From Vreelandella titanicae BH1 (lineage in GTDB: Bacteria; Pseudomonadota; Gammaproteobacteria; Pseudomonadales; Halomonadaceae): 64,000 nt of DNA. The DNA is taken from positions 186,001 through 250,000 of the forward strand of contig NZ_AOPO01000006.1 in assembly GCF_000336575.1 (NCBI RefSeq), written 5' to 3'. Made by a program: the position numbers and the translations under genes. Positions 29,567 through 40,683 of this stretch are shown here, piece by piece. The notes beneath the pieces were generated by a model. It worked only from the letters and a program-made list of their open reading frames with translations. It ran no database searches and was not told the origin of the DNA. The stretch's first letter is position 1. Each line of letters begins with the position of its first letter.

Positions 29567-29642
29567 TGGTGGGTCGTGCAGGATTCGAACCTGCGACCAA
29601 TTGATTAAAAGTCAACTGCTCTACCAACTGAGCTAACGACCC
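29567..29642 (-). tRNA. tRNA-Lys (anticodon UUU), copy nearer the terminator
   Basis: A 76-base tRNA including an encoded CCA end. The minus strand reads GGGTCGTTAGCTCAGTTGG at the 5' end; the anticodon loop is CTTTTAA, giving anticodon UUU, and the T arm is GGTTCGAATCC. The 7-bp acceptor stem GGGTCGT/ACGACCC is perfect. Identical to the copy at 29743. Confidence 0.98.
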
Positions 29643-29742
29643 AAACTTGCTGTGCTGATCACTTTCCAGCGTTACTACACATACTTTAAACGTTCACCAC
29701 TGCATTCAAACTGACTTTATTCAAACTGATCAGTCGTTTGAA

Positions 29743-29818
29743 TGGTGGGTCGTGCAGGATTCGAACCTGCGACCAATTGATTAAAAGTCAACTGCTCTAC
29801 CAACTGAGCTAACGACCC
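29743..29818 (-). tRNA. tRNA-Lys (anticodon UUU), promoter-proximal copy
   Basis: A second 76-base copy identical in sequence to the gene at 29567-29642, including the CCA end. The two are separated by 100 bases and lie on the same strand between one promoter (29835-29863) and one terminator (29525-29561), so they form a small operon. Confidence 0.98.
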
Positions 29819-29834
29819 GCCTGAACGGATGCAT

Positions 29835-29863
29835 ATCCTACGCTTACACCTTATTGATAGCAA
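29835..29863 (-). promoter_or_regulatory. Candidate sigma70 promoter of the tRNA-Lys pair
   Basis: Minus-strand TTGCTA (29858-29863) and TAGGAT (29835-29840) have the ideal 17-base spacing and lie just upstream of the first tRNA. Confidence 0.6.
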
Positions 29864-29901
29864 GCGTTTTTTCGCTTTCACTCTACAATAATGAACCATT
29901 T

Positions 29902-29939
29902 GCGTGCCCGCTGGCGTCACTCAATGCTGACAGGCACGC
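29902..29939 (-). terminator. Possible hairpin after rluB
   Basis: Seven-base arms GCGTGCC (29902-29908) and GGCACGC (29933-29939) with a 24-base partly paired loop lie 60-100 bases after rluB. Weak evidence; there is no clear T-run. Confidence 0.3.
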
Positions 29940-30000
29940 TTATCAGCCTAACCGCTAACGACTGAGCACCAAGAGGTTCAACGGGCTCTGCAAGCCGCGC

Positions 30001-30876
30001 TTAGCGAGCCTTGCTTTTCGGTTTGCGCAGTGCCTGTACCGGCTTACGCTTGTGCTTATCGCGGTTCCAGCGATTCTTCTCATCCGGTGTCAACGCGGGC
30101 ACTTTACGTGTTTCCAAGTTAGCCAGCGTGGCTAAGTCATCCACCTCATCCTGGGTAAGTTCGACCCATTCGCCGGCTTTCGCCCGCTTATCGAGGAAGA
30201 TATTGCCGTAGCGCACGCGTTTAAGACGACTAACCGTCAGCGCCTGGGATTCCCAAAGACGACGCACTTCACGGTTGCGCCCTTCGAGAATCACCACGTG
30301 GAACCAGGTGTTGATGCCTTCGCCACCAAACTCCTGAACATCGGTAAAGCGCGCCGGGCCATCTTCAAGCATGACCCCATCGACCATGGCCAGGATATGC
30401 TCGCGCTTCACTTCACCCATCACGCGAACCGCGTACTCGCGCTCCACCTGGGTAGAGGGGTGCATCAAACGGTTGGCCAGCTCACCGTCGGTAGTGAACA
30501 GCAGCAAACCACTGGTGTTGATATCCAGGCGACCGATCGCAATCCAACGTTCGCCTTTCAGGCGCGGCAAGCGGTCAAACACCGTGCGGCGACCTTCTGG
30601 ATCCTTACGGGTGCATAGCTCGCCTTCCGGCTTGTTATACATAATCACCCGGCGTGGCACTTCTTCTTCTGGGCGCAATGCCACCGGACGGTCATCAAAA
30701 CTGACTTTATCCCGCGCTTCAACGCGGTCGCCCAGCTTAGCCACCTGGCTATTCACTTTAACACGGCCGGCGGAAATCGCCGTTTCCATCTCACGACGCG
30801 AGCCAAGGCCTGCACGGGCCAAGACTTTTTGCAGCTTTTCGCTGGTGGGGGGCGTGGTGTTATTACTCTGACTCAT
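30001..30876 (-). CDS. rluB: 23S rRNA pseudouridine synthase RluB
   Basis: A 291-residue RsuA/RluB-family enzyme. It has an N-terminal S4 RNA-binding domain ([22 protein letters not shown]), the catalytic motif [14 protein letters not shown] with the conserved Asp, and a basic C-terminal tail. RluB modifies U2605 of 23S rRNA. Its start overlaps the scpB end by 14 bases, the usual scpA-scpB-rluB order in proteobacteria. RluE/RsuA are shorter and lack the long basic tail. Confidence 0.93.
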   Translation of the reverse strand: MSQSNNTTPPTSEKLQKVLARAGLGSRREMETAISAGRVKVNSQVAKLGDRVEARDKVSFDDRPVALRPEEEVPRRVIMYNKPEGELCTRKDPEGRRTVFDRLPRLKGERWIAIGRLDINTSGLLLFTTDGELANRLMHPSTQVEREYAVRVMGEVKREHILAMVDGVMLEDGPARFTDVQEFGGEGINTWFHVVILEGRNREVRRLWESQALTVSRLKRVRYGNIFLDKRAKAGEWVELTQDEVDDLATLANLETRKVPALTPDEKNRWNRDKHKRKPVQALRKPKSKAR

Positions 30877-31714
30877 GGTCGTCTGACCTCACATCGGTAG
30901 TCTCCGTGCTTTCGCGCTCATCTTGTTGGCGCTTGGCACGTGCCGCGAGCCGAGCCTGTAGGTCGGCAAAACTCAGCGGCTGGGTTAACGCCGTCTCGGC
31001 GTGCGTGTCGGCTATCTCAGCCGAGGTTATCTGTTCTTTCTGAGGTGGCGCATCCTGCACCGTTTTGATCGTTTCGTCCAGTGCTTCATGGTCTGTACCG
31101 GGGCCATTTTCTTCCTGAATGTCAGTATCCATCGTCATCCCCGGTTCTTCAGATATCTCGTTTTCATCCCAGCTTGCCAGGGTGTGCATGGGCGGCAATG
31201 CATCGAGGGTTTTTAACCCAAAATCGTCTAAAAAGCTGCGTGTGGTGGCATATACCGCTGGTCGGCCAGGCACATCACGATGACCGACCACCCGAATCCA
31301 GCCGCGCTCAGCCAAGGTGCGCATAATGGAACTACTCACGCTGACACCGCGCACTTCCTCAATGTCCCCACGAGTAACCGGCTGCCGATAGGCAATTAAT
31401 GCCAGTGTCTCCAGCAGCGCCCGCGAGTAGCGCTGGGGGCGTTCATCCCATAACCGCGACACCCACTGGGAAAGCCGCGGACGAATGCGCAGTTGGTAGC
31501 CTGAGACCGTTTCCAGGAGCTCCAGTGCACCGCCAGAATGTCGCTGCTGCAAACGTTCCAGGACGTCACGAAGCTCTTTGCGCGGGGGGCATTCGCCCTC
31601 AAGAAAGAGTGTCTCCAACCGCTCAAGGGGCAAGGGTTCGCCAGCGGCCAGCAGTGCGGCTTCAACAATATCATCTAAAACAATGTCATCTAACGCGGTG
31701 ACGGTGTTACTCAT
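30863..31714 (-). CDS. scpB: Segregation and condensation protein B
   Basis: A 283-residue kleisin partner with two winged-helix domains in the first 190 residues ([66 protein letters not shown]). An acidic, low-complexity C-terminal extension of about 90 residues ([18 protein letters not shown]...) goes beyond the usual domain. It works with ScpA and an SMC or MksB/MukB-type ATPase coded elsewhere. ATGA overlap with scpA. Confidence 0.94.
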   Translation of the reverse strand: MSNTVTALDDIVLDDIVEAALLAAGEPLPLERLETLFLEGECPPRKELRDVLERLQQRHSGGALELLETVSGYQLRIRPRLSQWVSRLWDERPQRYSRALLETLALIAYRQPVTRGDIEEVRGVSVSSSIMRTLAERGWIRVVGHRDVPGRPAVYATTRSFLDDFGLKTLDALPPMHTLASWDENEISEEPGMTMDTDIQEENGPGTDHEALDETIKTVQDAPPQKEQITSAEIADTHAETALTQPLSFADLQARLAARAKRQQDERESTETTDVRSDDHESE

Positions 31715-32661
31715 GGCGTCTCCTCGTCAGGTTCAAAAGCGGACTCGCCATAGGCATCATCTTCTATCTCGCCCTCATCAAAAGCGCTCTCCTCGCCGTC
31801 AGCAAGGGCAGCGCGTCGCGCGCGCACGTGAATTGGCGACAGCGGCGCATTTTGGACAATTTCAATCATGGCTTCTTTGGCCAGCTCAAGAATCGCCATA
31901 AACGTGACCACCACGCCTGCGCGCCCCTCCTCTAAAGTAAATAGCGCTTCAAAGGGGGTATAGCGCTGATGGGCGTCGTCGTAACTTAGCTGCTCCATGA
32001 TCTTGAGCATGCGCTCGCGGGTAGAGAGAACCTCGCGGCTGATCTGGTGGGCCTGCACCAGCTCGGCACGCTTGAGGATATCGGAGAGCGCGCTGAGCAA
32101 TTCATCCAATTCCACCTCGGGGTGAATCACACGGGATTCCAGTGGCGGTAAGCCCGCCTGCACGCTGAACCAGTCACGCCCCATACGCGGTAATGTGTCC
32201 AGCGTCTCTGCTGCCTCTTTAAGGCGTTCGTACTCTTGCAGACGGCGGATAAGCTCAGCGCGGGGATCCTCCTCGTCATCGCCCTCAGCCTTCGGCGGGC
32301 GGGGCAACAAGGTGCGCGACTTGATCTCAGCCAGCATAGCGGCCATCAACAGGTATTCCCCCGCCAGCTCGATCTCCATGGCCTTCATCAGCTCCACGTA
32401 CTCGATGTACTGGTGGGTGATGGTCGCCACGTTGATGGTCAGAATATCCAGGTTTTGGCGGCGAATCAGATAGAGCAGCAGATCCAGCGGGCCTTCAAAG
32501 GTCTCTAAAAAGACACGCAGTGCTTCCGGGGGAATATACAAATCCTCCGGCATTTGCGTAATCGGCTCATTAAACAGACGCCCAAGCGAAGCTGCCACTG
32601 GCTCGGTGGGTTCGGAATCAGGGCTTGCTAAATCAACAGTAACGCTTGGCGTCTCGCTCAC
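31711..32661 (-). CDS. scpA: Segregation and condensation protein A (kleisin)
   Basis: A 316-residue kleisin. The conserved core FEGPLDLLLYLIRRQNLDIL and YIEYVELMKAMEIELAGEYLLMAAMLAEIKSRTLLP is near residues 50-120, and the C-terminal winged helix near 220-275 (FEALFTLEEGRAGVVVTFMAILELAK). It bridges SMC heads with ScpB in chromosome organisation. The start is GTG with a weak ribosome site. The C-terminus is acidic. Confidence 0.94.
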   Translation of the reverse strand: MSETPSVTVDLASPDSEPTEPVAASLGRLFNEPITQMPEDLYIPPEALRVFLETFEGPLDLLLYLIRRQNLDILTINVATITHQYIEYVELMKAMEIELAGEYLLMAAMLAEIKSRTLLPRPPKAEGDDEEDPRAELIRRLQEYERLKEAAETLDTLPRMGRDWFSVQAGLPPLESRVIHPEVELDELLSALSDILKRAELVQAHQISREVLSTRERMLKIMEQLSYDDAHQRYTPFEALFTLEEGRAGVVVTFMAILELAKEAMIEIVQNAPLSPIHVRARRAALADGEESAFDEGEIEDDAYGESAFEPDEETP

Positions 32662-32761
32662 GCGGGTCGGCTCTCTTGGAAAATGGAAATCGGCACAAGC
32701 GAACAGTTTAGCAAAGTCGTCAGCATTCGCGTTGCTCTATTAGAGAGTAAGCACAAGCGTA

Positions 32762-34597
32762 CTACCCCGCCTCCACCGCTTTGCGGTAGCGGCCAGTATA
32801 GTCAAACAGCTTGTCACGGATTTGGAAATGGCGCCCCACTTTGCGGCCTACGACAAAATCCGGGTGGCGTAGGCGGCGCTGTTCGGCGACGACTTCCTCG
32901 GCGCTTAGCGGCTGCCATTTACCTCCCGGTGCGCGCAGATGGTAGCGCAGAAAGGCAGCATAGAAGGCGCGCCGCTGAGCGGGGGTTTCCAGCGCGTACC
33001 ACTCGGCAAGATGGGTGCCATCTTCGTCATGATAGGTGACTTTTAAGCGCGGCAGGCCACGGCCGTTGGTGGTCGCTTCCAGCTGCATACCGCTTACCCG
33101 CAGTACCTTGGCGTCTTTAAGCTTTAGGGCATCTTTGAGTTTATCATCCGCGTCCACCAACAGTTTGTCACAGCCGTGACAGCGGCGGGCGGCAATATCA
33201 TTCTCGGCGCCGCACTCCTCGCAAACTTTAAAACGGAACCGAAACTCACATTGCTTTTTATAGGCGCCCGAAGCCGCGCCGCGCTGGCCGTTAGCTACGC
33301 TGGAAGTCCAATCAGGGTCTTCGACCAGCCCCTGACAACGACGGCCAAAGTGCTCTATCACTAGCTCGCCATCACGCTTCCCCCAATACACATTGGCATG
33401 ACCACAGGCGGGGCACTCCACCTGCACTGGCTCGCTGTCACTATCCGGCTTCGGCTCACCCACTTCCGGTGCGTAGATATCCCAGGGGTTGCCGGCATAA
33501 TCCAGAATCAGGCAGTCGCTCTTGCCCGGCGACAGGCGCAGCCCTCTGCCCACCATCTGCTGGTAGAGGCTCACCGATTCGGTAGGCCGCAAAATAGCGA
33601 TCAAATCCACGTGGGGAGCATCGAAACCGGTGGTCAGCACCGCGACGTTCACCAGGTATTTTAGTTTCCGCGCTTTAAAAGCATCGATCAGCGCAGTGCG
33701 CTCTTGGGAAGGTGTTGCACCGGTAATTAAAGCCGCCTCTGCTCGGGGTAAATAACCGATAATTTCTTCAGCGTGGGCCACGGTGGCGGCAAAAATCATC
33801 ACGCCCTGGCGATCAACCGCACGTTCGACGATTTGCCCGATAATGCCTGGCGTCGCTCGACTGCCCGCCACCACGCGATTCAGCTCTTCCTCTTGGAACA
33901 GACCGCTTGAAGAGGGTTTGAGTGCGGAGAAGTCATAGCCCTCAATCGCCATATCCAGGCGCTTGGGCGCAGCCAGATAGCCCTGCTTCACCATCAGACG
34001 CAGCGGCTGCTCGAAGACGCAGTCACGAAAAAAACTCTCTTCACTGCCCCGCACCATGCCGTGATGGTGGCGGTAATAAATAAACCCCTGCCCCAAACGG
34101 TACGGCGTCGCGGTGAGGCCGAGTATTTTAAGCTGTGGATTGTGCTGGCGCAGGTGCTCAATCACCTGACGATAGCTAGCGTCTTCGTTGAGTGATACAC
34201 GATGGCTCTCGTCGATGACCAGCAAGGTAAAATTAGCGTCGTTAAAACTCTCCAGGTTACGCACCACCGACTGCACCGAGCCAAATACCACTTGCCGACT
34301 CGCCTCTTTGCGCTTTAAACCGGCGCTAAAAATATCCGCCTCAAGCCCATAAGCCTGGTACTTGGCATGGTTCTGCTCCACCAGCTCACGCACATGGGCC
34401 AGCACCAGCACCCGCCCACGGGCCAAACGCGCTAGCTCAGCGATCACCAGGGATTTACCACTGCCCGTGGGCAGCACCACCAGCGCAGGCTCGCTTGAGG
34501 CTCGGAAATGGCTCACCACGCGCTTGACCGCTTCCTGCTGATAAGGGCGAAGCTGGGGCGTTGGTGAGTTGGCTAGTGAGGAGCTAGGTATCGACAA
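32762..34597 (-). CDS. radD: DEAD/DEAH-box ATPase RadD (YejH)
   Basis: A 611-residue superfamily 2 helicase-like protein matching E. coli RadD throughout. Walker A is LPTGSGKS near residue 44, motif II is DESH (DECH in E. coli), motif III region LGLTATP, and motif [11 protein letters not shown]. Two zinc clusters follow (CPACGH near 395, [18 protein letters not shown] near 455). RadD acts with RecA and RecG in repair of double-strand breaks and recombination intermediates. The start appears to be TTG with little ribosome-site support; no nearby ATG or GTG is better. Confidence 0.93.
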   Translation of the reverse strand: MSIPSSSLANSPTPQLRPYQQEAVKRVVSHFRASSEPALVVLPTGSGKSLVIAELARLARGRVLVLAHVRELVEQNHAKYQAYGLEADIFSAGLKRKEASRQVVFGSVQSVVRNLESFNDANFTLLVIDESHRVSLNEDASYRQVIEHLRQHNPQLKILGLTATPYRLGQGFIYYRHHHGMVRGSEESFFRDCVFEQPLRLMVKQGYLAAPKRLDMAIEGYDFSALKPSSSGLFQEEELNRVVAGSRATPGIIGQIVERAVDRQGVMIFAATVAHAEEIIGYLPRAEAALITGATPSQERTALIDAFKARKLKYLVNVAVLTTGFDAPHVDLIAILRPTESVSLYQQMVGRGLRLSPGKSDCLILDYAGNPWDIYAPEVGEPKPDSDSEPVQVECPACGHANVYWGKRDGELVIEHFGRRCQGLVEDPDWTSSVANGQRGAASGAYKKQCEFRFRFKVCEECGAENDIAARRCHGCDKLLVDADDKLKDALKLKDAKVLRVSGMQLEATTNGRGLPRLKVTYHDEDGTHLAEWYALETPAQRRAFYAAFLRYHLRAPGGKWQPLSAEEVVAEQRRLRHPDFVVGRKVGRHFQIRDKLFDYTGRYRKAVEAG

Positions 34598-34712
34598 ATT
34601 AATTAGCCCGCTATTGAACCATTACGACTTTAGTCGCGTCGTAGTAGTGATGGTTTAAATAATCCCAGAAATCGCAACGTTTATCAGCGAGAAGATACTA
34701 GTGAGGTGAGCA

Positions 34713-34952
34713 ATGACAACCAACCATTTCAGCCCTGAGTGCCCGGAATGCAGCAGTCGTTTAAAACGCCTTCCCGCCACGCGGCGTGGTAAAGCCCATG
34801 TGTTCTGCATGGATTGCGGACATGATTTTGGGCGCTTCGAATACCTCGTTGAGCGCTACCGGTTAGAGCTTGAAACGCTGGAGGCCAAACTAGGATTGCC
34901 GCCCGAAGGAGCTGATAAAACACCGGCTAGCGCTCCCGAGCGGCACTCTTAA
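34713..34952 (+). CDS. Zinc-ribbon microprotein, 79 aa
   Basis: A small protein with two CxxC pairs (Cys10/Cys13 in CPEC and Cys32/Cys35 in CMDC), the pattern of a zinc ribbon, followed by a helix (RFEYLVERYRLELETLEAKLG) and a short disordered tail. GAGGTGAGCA gives a strong ribosome site. I do not recognise the family. It is divergent from radD (115 bases between starts) and converges on purL, with a strong palindrome after it. A nucleic-acid or protein adaptor role is possible, but the sequence alone does not say. Confidence 0.75.
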   Translation: MTTNHFSPECPECSSRLKRLPATRRGKAHVFCMDCGHDFGRFEYLVERYRLELETLEAKLGLPPEGADKTPASAPERHS

Positions 34953-34978
34953 TAACTGTTGTCACGACTCGCGTAACT

Positions 34979-35008
34979 GTTAACGGCGGAAAAAAATCCG
35001 CCGTTAAC
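34979..35008. terminator. Palindrome between the zinc-ribbon gene and purL
   Basis: Perfect 12-bp arms (34979-34990 and 34997-35008) enclose a loop of six A. It sits between two convergent genes. The run of T on the minus strand is in the loop, not after the stem, so it is an atypical terminator. Confidence 0.55.
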
Positions 35009-35050
35009 ATGGGCGCTATGCCCAACGCACTATCTGGAGCATTACTGGAA

Positions 35051-38000
35051 TCAGTTGAGCCAAACCCGAGCGTTGCGGAATAGTCGCAGCCAGGCGCCAT
35101 CTTCAGTCCACTCTGCCGGGCGCCAGGAGTTGGTAACCGCCCGAGCAACGCGCTCAGGGTGGGGCATCATAATGGTCACCCGGCCATCCGGCGTGGTCAG
35201 ACCGGTAATGCCCGCCGGTGAGCCGTTGGGATTTGCCGGGTAGCGCGTGGTCGCCTGGCCGTAGTTATCGATATAGCGCAGAGCAATTTGGTTGCTCGAT
35301 TGCATGCTGCGCAGATGAGCGCTGTCGCGGAACTCCGCCTGCCCTTCACCATGAGCAACGGCGATGGGCAGTTTTGAGCCCTCCATACCGGCGAGCAGAA
35401 TCGAGGGGCTTTTCTCGACTCGCACCATGGAAACGCGGGCCTCAAATTGCTCGGACTCATTGCGCACAAAGGTCGGCCAGTTTTCAGCGCCAGGAATTAG
35501 CGATTTCAACTGCGAGAGCATTTGGCAACCGTTACATACGCCCAGCGAGAAACTATCGTCGCGGGCGAAGAACGCCGCAAACTGCTCCTGGGCGCGCTCA
35601 TTAAACAGCACCGACTTGGCCCAGCCACCGCCAGCACCAAGCACGTCGCCGTAGGAGAAGCCACCGCAGGCCACAAGCCCTTTGAACTCTTCCAGCGAAA
35701 CACGCCCCGCCAGGATGTCGCTCATATGCACATCCACCGCCTCAAACCCGGCCTTATCGAAAGCCCAGGCCATTTCTACCTGGCCATTGACGCCCTGCTC
35801 ACGCAGCACCGCCATGGCAGGCTTAGCTGTGTTGACATAAGGCGCGCTGATATCTTCATTAATATCAAAGGTGGGCGTGGCAGATAGCCCCGGGTCGCGG
35901 CCATCGAGCAGATTGTCGTATTCGTTCTTGGCGCATTCGGGGTTGTCGCGCAGCGCCTGCATACGGTAACTGGTTTCTGTCCAGGTACGCTGGGTAAGCT
36001 GACGAGTGGTTTCCAGCAAAGGCTCTTCAAACAGCGTGACGCGCACCTGGTCATCGTAACGCGGGCGGGCGATGACGCCACAGGTTTCGATACCCGCCAC
36101 GGCAAACTGCGCCAGCACTTCTTCAGTGTGTTCACGATTGACCTGAATCACGGCACCCAGCTCTTCCGAGAACAGCGCGTTCAACGCCTCCACTGGCTCG
36201 TCGATCATCCAGTCGAGCTTGATCTCAAGCCCGGCGTGGGCAGCAAAGGCCATTTCCAGCAGCGTGACCAGCAGGCCACCATCGCTACGATCGTGATACG
36301 CCAGCAGCTTGCCGTCGCGGTTCAGGCCTTGAATGACTTCGAAGAACGCTTTGATATCTTCCGGGTCGTCCACATCGGGGCAGTCATTGCCCACCTGGCC
36401 ATACACCTGCGCCAAAGCGGAGCCGCCCAACCGATTCTGACCGTTGCCCAGGTCGACCAAAATCAAATCCGACTCGTCTTGATCCAGATTGATCTGCGGC
36501 GTGAGCGTGGCCAGGGCGTTGGTCACCGGAGCAAAACCGGTCACCACTAGTGAAAGGGGCGACGTCACGCTCTTCTCTTCGTATTCGCCCTGCTCGTTCT
36601 CATCCTGCCAAGCGGTACGCATCGACATCGAATCTTTGCCCACCGGAATCGCAATGCCCAGCGCCGGACACATTTCCATACCTACCGCATAAACCGCATC
36701 GTAAAGCGCCTGATTTTCACCTGGGTGATCCGCCGCGCTCATCCAGTTAGCGGAGAGCTTGATATCGCTCAGTTTGGCAATCGGTGCTGCCGCCAAATTG
36801 GTAATCGCTTCGGCCACCGCTAAGCGAGCGCTAGCAGCAGGGTTGATCAAGGCTACCGGGGGACGTTCCCCCATGGCCATGGCTTCACCGGTGTGGGTAT
36901 CAAAGCTTGCCGTGGTCACCGCTACATCGGCTACCGGCACTTGCCAGGGGCCGACCATTTGGTCGCGAGCCACCTGGCCGGTGATCGAGCGGTCACCAAT
37001 GGTGATCAGGAAGCTTTTGGAGGCCACGGTAGGTAAGCGCAGTACGCGATCAAGTGCTTCGCGCAGGTCAAGATTATCCAGCATCATGCCGGAGAGCTCC
37101 GGATTGCGGCGCTCAAATTCGCGCTGCATCTTGGGTGCTTTGCCGAATAGCACGCTCATCGGTAGGTCAACCGGCTTACTCTCAAAATGGCCGTCGCGCA
37201 CTTCAAGATGGTGCTCTTCCAAGGCTTCGCCGACTACCGCATAGGGGCAGCGCTCGCGCTTGCACAGGGCATCAAATGTATCCAAATCCTCTGGTGCAAC
37301 CGCAAGCACGTAACGCTCCTGGGCCTCATTACACCAAATCTCCAGCGGGCTCATACCCGGCTCGGCGTTGGGCACCGCGCGCAGATCAAAACGACCACCA
37401 CGGTTGCCATCTTTTACTAGCTCGGGCAACGCATTGGAGAGCCCACCCGCGCCAACATCGTGGATAAAGCGAATCGGGTTGTGATCCCCCAGCGCCCAGC
37501 AGCGGTCGATCACCTCTTGAGCACGGCGCTCAATCTCAGGGTTTTCACGCTGCACCGAAGCGAAATCCAAATCGGCACTGGAAGTGCCGGAGGCCATGCT
37601 GGAGGCTGCACCGCCGCCCAGGCCAATCAACATCGCCGGGCCACCCATCACAATCAGCTTGCCGCCGACAGGGATATCACCCTTCTGAACATGGTGGGCA
37701 CGGATATTGCCATAACCACCGGCGAGCATAATCGGCTTATGGAAACCGCGCCGCTCGATACCGCCGTCGTTAAGTGACTCCTGCTCGTAGGTGCGGAAAT
37801 AGCCGGTTAGATTGGGGCGGCCAAATTCATTGTTGAACGCGGCGCCCCCAATGGGGCCCTCGAGCATAATATTGAGCGCCGATTCCATACGCCCTGGCTT
37901 GCCGTAATCAAAGGCTTCCCAGGGCTGTACGAATTCTGGAATGCGCAGGTTGGAAACCGTAAAACCTGAAAGACCCGCTTTGGGCTTGCCCCCAATGCCG

Positions 38001-39001
38001 GTAGCACCTTCGTCACGGATTTCTCCACCGGAGCCGGTCGCCGCGCCTGGGAAAGGGGCAATCGCTGTGGGGTGGTTATGGGTCTCTACCTTCATCAGGA
38101 TATGAATGGGTTCCTGATGAGTGGCGTAGAGTGCGCGCTCGTCGTCAACGCCTGTCAGCGGCGTGGCAAAGAAGCGCCCAGCCTGACTGCCTTTGATCAC
38201 AGCGGCATTGTCGCTGTAAGCCGAGAGAACATTGTCCGGCGACGACGCAAAGGTATTCTTGATCATCTTAAACAGTGAGTGGCTCTGCAGCTCGCCGTCG
38301 ATCATCCAATCGGCGTTGAAGATTTTGTGACGGCAGTGCTCAGAGTTGGCCTGAGCAAACATCATCAGCTCAACGTCGCTGGGGTTACGCCCCAACTCAT
38401 TGAAAGCATCGACAAGATAGTCGATTTCATCTTCTGCCAGCGCCAGCCCCAGCGCCTGGTTGGCCGTTGCCAACGCATCCCGGCCACCCTCAAGAATATC
38501 CACACTGCCCAGCGGTGCCGGGTCGTGTTGAGCAAACAGCTTAGCGGCGTCCGAGGCATCGGCTAGCACGGTTTCAGTCATACGGTCGTGTAGCAGTGCC
38601 GCCAGCGCGCTCAAACTCTCTTCGTCCGGCATCGCGGTGAAGCTGACCCGGTAATCGATGCCGCGCTCGATGCGGCTAATTTGGCGCAAGCCGCAGTTGT
38701 GGGCGATATCAGTCGCCTTGGATGACCAGGGCGACTGGGTGCCTAGGCGCGGCACCACCAAAAAGCGCTGGGCGCGCTCAGGAACCTCTACGCTCGAGTG
38801 AGTACCGTAATCAAGTAACTGCACCAAACGTTCGCGGGCAGCGTCATCCAGTTCCTCGCGGCGCTCATGGGAGTGAACATCGATAAAATGAACATAGTGG
38901 GCAGACAGCGCTTCCACCTCGGGAACACGTTCACGCAGCACCGTTAACAGCCGAGCATGACGGAAGGCAGAAAGGGCGGGCGCGCCTCGCAGTTCGAGCA
39001 T
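35051..39001 (-). CDS. purL: Phosphoribosylformylglycinamidine synthase (PurL-PurQ fusion)
   Basis: A 1316-residue FGAM synthase of the large fused type. The N-terminal start ([11 protein letters not shown]) matches E. coli PurL. The ATP-binding synthase halves contain [29 protein letters not shown] and GKDSMSM motifs, and the C-terminal glutaminase has the nucleophile in [10 protein letters not shown]. It converts FGAR to FGAM with glutamine and ATP. It is divergent from mltF, as in E. coli. The length (about 1295 expected) is normal. Confidence 0.98.
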   Translation of the reverse strand: MLELRGAPALSAFRHARLLTVLRERVPEVEALSAHYVHFIDVHSHERREELDDAARERLVQLLDYGTHSSVEVPERAQRFLVVPRLGTQSPWSSKATDIAHNCGLRQISRIERGIDYRVSFTAMPDEESLSALAALLHDRMTETVLADASDAAKLFAQHDPAPLGSVDILEGGRDALATANQALGLALAEDEIDYLVDAFNELGRNPSDVELMMFAQANSEHCRHKIFNADWMIDGELQSHSLFKMIKNTFASSPDNVLSAYSDNAAVIKGSQAGRFFATPLTGVDDERALYATHQEPIHILMKVETHNHPTAIAPFPGAATGSGGEIRDEGATGIGGKPKAGLSGFTVSNLRIPEFVQPWEAFDYGKPGRMESALNIMLEGPIGGAAFNNEFGRPNLTGYFRTYEQESLNDGGIERRGFHKPIMLAGGYGNIRAHHVQKGDIPVGGKLIVMGGPAMLIGLGGGAASSMASGTSSADLDFASVQRENPEIERRAQEVIDRCWALGDHNPIRFIHDVGAGGLSNALPELVKDGNRGGRFDLRAVPNAEPGMSPLEIWCNEAQERYVLAVAPEDLDTFDALCKRERCPYAVVGEALEEHHLEVRDGHFESKPVDLPMSVLFGKAPKMQREFERRNPELSGMMLDNLDLREALDRVLRLPTVASKSFLITIGDRSITGQVARDQMVGPWQVPVADVAVTTASFDTHTGEAMAMGERPPVALINPAASARLAVAEAITNLAAAPIAKLSDIKLSANWMSAADHPGENQALYDAVYAVGMEMCPALGIAIPVGKDSMSMRTAWQDENEQGEYEEKSVTSPLSLVVTGFAPVTNALATLTPQINLDQDESDLILVDLGNGQNRLGGSALAQVYGQVGNDCPDVDDPEDIKAFFEVIQGLNRDGKLLAYHDRSDGGLLVTLLEMAFAAHAGLEIKLDWMIDEPVEALNALFSEELGAVIQVNREHTEEVLAQFAVAGIETCGVIARPRYDDQVRVTLFEEPLLETTRQLTQRTWTETSYRMQALRDNPECAKNEYDNLLDGRDPGLSATPTFDINEDISAPYVNTAKPAMAVLREQGVNGQVEMAWAFDKAGFEAVDVHMSDILAGRVSLEEFKGLVACGGFSYGDVLGAGGGWAKSVLFNERAQEQFAAFFARDDSFSLGVCNGCQMLSQLKSLIPGAENWPTFVRNESEQFEARVSMVRVEKSPSILLAGMEGSKLPIAVAHGEGQAEFRDSAHLRSMQSSNQIALRYIDNYGQATTRYPANPNGSPAGITGLTTPDGRVTIMMPHPERVARAVTNSWRPAEWTEDGAWLRLFRNARVWLN

Positions 39002-39209
39002 ATCCTGAAGCCTCTAGAGCAGGGAAATTCGAGCAGGGAAATCACCGGGCCGCTAGGCGGCCGTGCTTTTATGGTGCCGGAAAACACAGATAATGTGGTA
39101 CCGGAAAACGCCTATGATACTGGAAACCAGCCGTCACACGAAATCAACAAGGTGACAGCCTGCCCCTGGCTGGGTATCGTGGCAGCTTGTTTCATGCCGA
39201 CAAGACGCC

Positions 39210-40673
39210 ATGCTGACGTTGATTTGCCGACATTTTGTAGCCCGTGCCAGCGCTTATTATGCGCTAATAGCGATTACGCTTCTGACTCTGGTGCCCACCC
39301 TCTCCCTGGTTCCTCCCGGCGAGCATCTGACTCAGATCACTGCAAAAGATTTTATTACCGTTCACACCCGTAATACACCCACCACTTATTACCAAGGTCG
39401 CCAGGGCCCTACCGGCTTTGAGTACGAGCTAATGCACCGCTTTGCCGACTATCTGGGGGTGAGTCTTAACCTTAACGCCCGCCATCACCCTGAAAGCGTG
39501 CTGCCGGCGGTACGTGAGAGCGGCGACCTGGGCGCGGCAGCGCTACCCCTGCTGCCTAACCCCTCTGGTGTTTACTACACCCGTCCGATTATCAAGATGC
39601 AGCCGCTAGTGGTATACCGGCGCGGGCTTAATGGTATTAGTGAACCAAGCGACCTTGTCGGCCTGGAGCTTGGTACGCTTAGCGAAGCGGGTACCAGCGA
39701 AGCACTGCGCGATCTCCAGAAACGCCACCCCACCCTAAGCTGGAAAGAGTCCCATGAGTTGGAGGTCGCCGAACTGCTGGCCCGGGTTGAAAACGGCACC
39801 CTGGACGCAGCGGTTATTTTTGAGCATCAATTTCGGTTAAACCGGCTGTTTTTCCCCAACGTTGAGCGTGGCTTTATCCTCGGCGACCCGCTCTCCATGG
39901 CATGGGCAGTGCCCAGCGGTCGCGGTTTGGGGTTACTCGAAGCCGCTAATCGCTTCCTCCAAGACCTGCAGGAGAGCGGCACGCTAGATCAGCTAGTCAG
40001 CCGCTACTTCGGTCATGACGACTACTTGGAGTATGTCGGTACCCGCACCTTTCTTGACCATCTGGATGCACGCCTGCCCCGCTATACTGAATTATTCCAG
40101 CAATCCGCCCAGGAAACAGGTTTTGATTGGAAGCTACTCGCGGCCGTGGGCTACCAGGAGTCGCACTGGGATCCAGATGCGGTCTCGCCGACCGGGGTGC
40201 GTGGTTTAATGATGCTAACCAACCCCACTGCCAGCGAGATGGGCATCAGCGACCGCACCGACCCGGCCCAAAGCATTGATGGCGGTGCCCGTTATTTGCG
40301 CAGCATCAAAGACCGCCTACCGGAAAGCATTACCGGTGATGACCGGCTTTTTATGGCCATGGCTGCCTATAATGTGGGGCTAGGGCATTTATACGACGCC
40401 CGTAAGATTGCCGAGATGCGAGGCGGTGACCCCGACAGCTGGACGGATGTACGCGCCGCACTGCCCCTGCTACAGCAGCGTGAATGGCACAGCCAAACGC
40501 GGCATGGCTACGCCCGTGGTGGCGAGCCAGTAATATACGTACGCAATATCCGTCGCTACTACGAAATGATTGAGTATGTTGAACGTAGCCGCCAGCAGTT
40601 TTTCCAACTAGAACAAACGTCAGTCAACGATGATCCACTGCTATTGTTCGAACTTGTGCCGCCGCTTGATTAA
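39210..40673 (+). CDS. mltF: Membrane-bound lytic murein transglycosylase F
   Basis: A 487-residue peptidoglycan lytic transglycosylase. It has an N-terminal hydrophobic signal/anchor (about 14-35), an SBP-bac-3-like regulatory domain (about 45-275, with TGFEYELMHRFADYLGV) and the SLT catalytic domain with Glu317 in YQESHWDPDAVSPTGVRGLMMLT. The lipobox is not obvious, so it is probably held by the N-terminal helix. It lies next to purL and before tadA, the E. coli order. The ribosome site is weak. Confidence 0.94.
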   Translation: MLTLICRHFVARASAYYALIAITLLTLVPTLSLVPPGEHLTQITAKDFITVHTRNTPTTYYQGRQGPTGFEYELMHRFADYLGVSLNLNARHHPESVLPAVRESGDLGAAALPLLPNPSGVYYTRPIIKMQPLVVYRRGLNGISEPSDLVGLELGTLSEAGTSEALRDLQKRHPTLSWKESHELEVAELLARVENGTLDAAVIFEHQFRLNRLFFPNVERGFILGDPLSMAWAVPSGRGLGLLEAANRFLQDLQESGTLDQLVSRYFGHDDYLEYVGTRTFLDHLDARLPRYTELFQQSAQETGFDWKLLAAVGYQESHWDPDAVSPTGVRGLMMLTNPTASEMGISDRTDPAQSIDGGARYLRSIKDRLPESITGDDRLFMAMAAYNVGLGHLYDARKIAEMRGGDPDSWTDVRAALPLLQQREWHSQTRHGYARGGEPVIYVRNIRRYYEMIEYVERSRQQFFQLEQTSVNDDPLLLFELVPPLD

Positions 40674-40683
40674 CACTTCTTAA

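Noticed and set aside
29567..29818. Integration site or genomic island at the tRNA-Lys pair
   Set aside because: No integrase, phage or att-like repeat of the tRNA 3' end is seen nearby, and the flanks are core genes.
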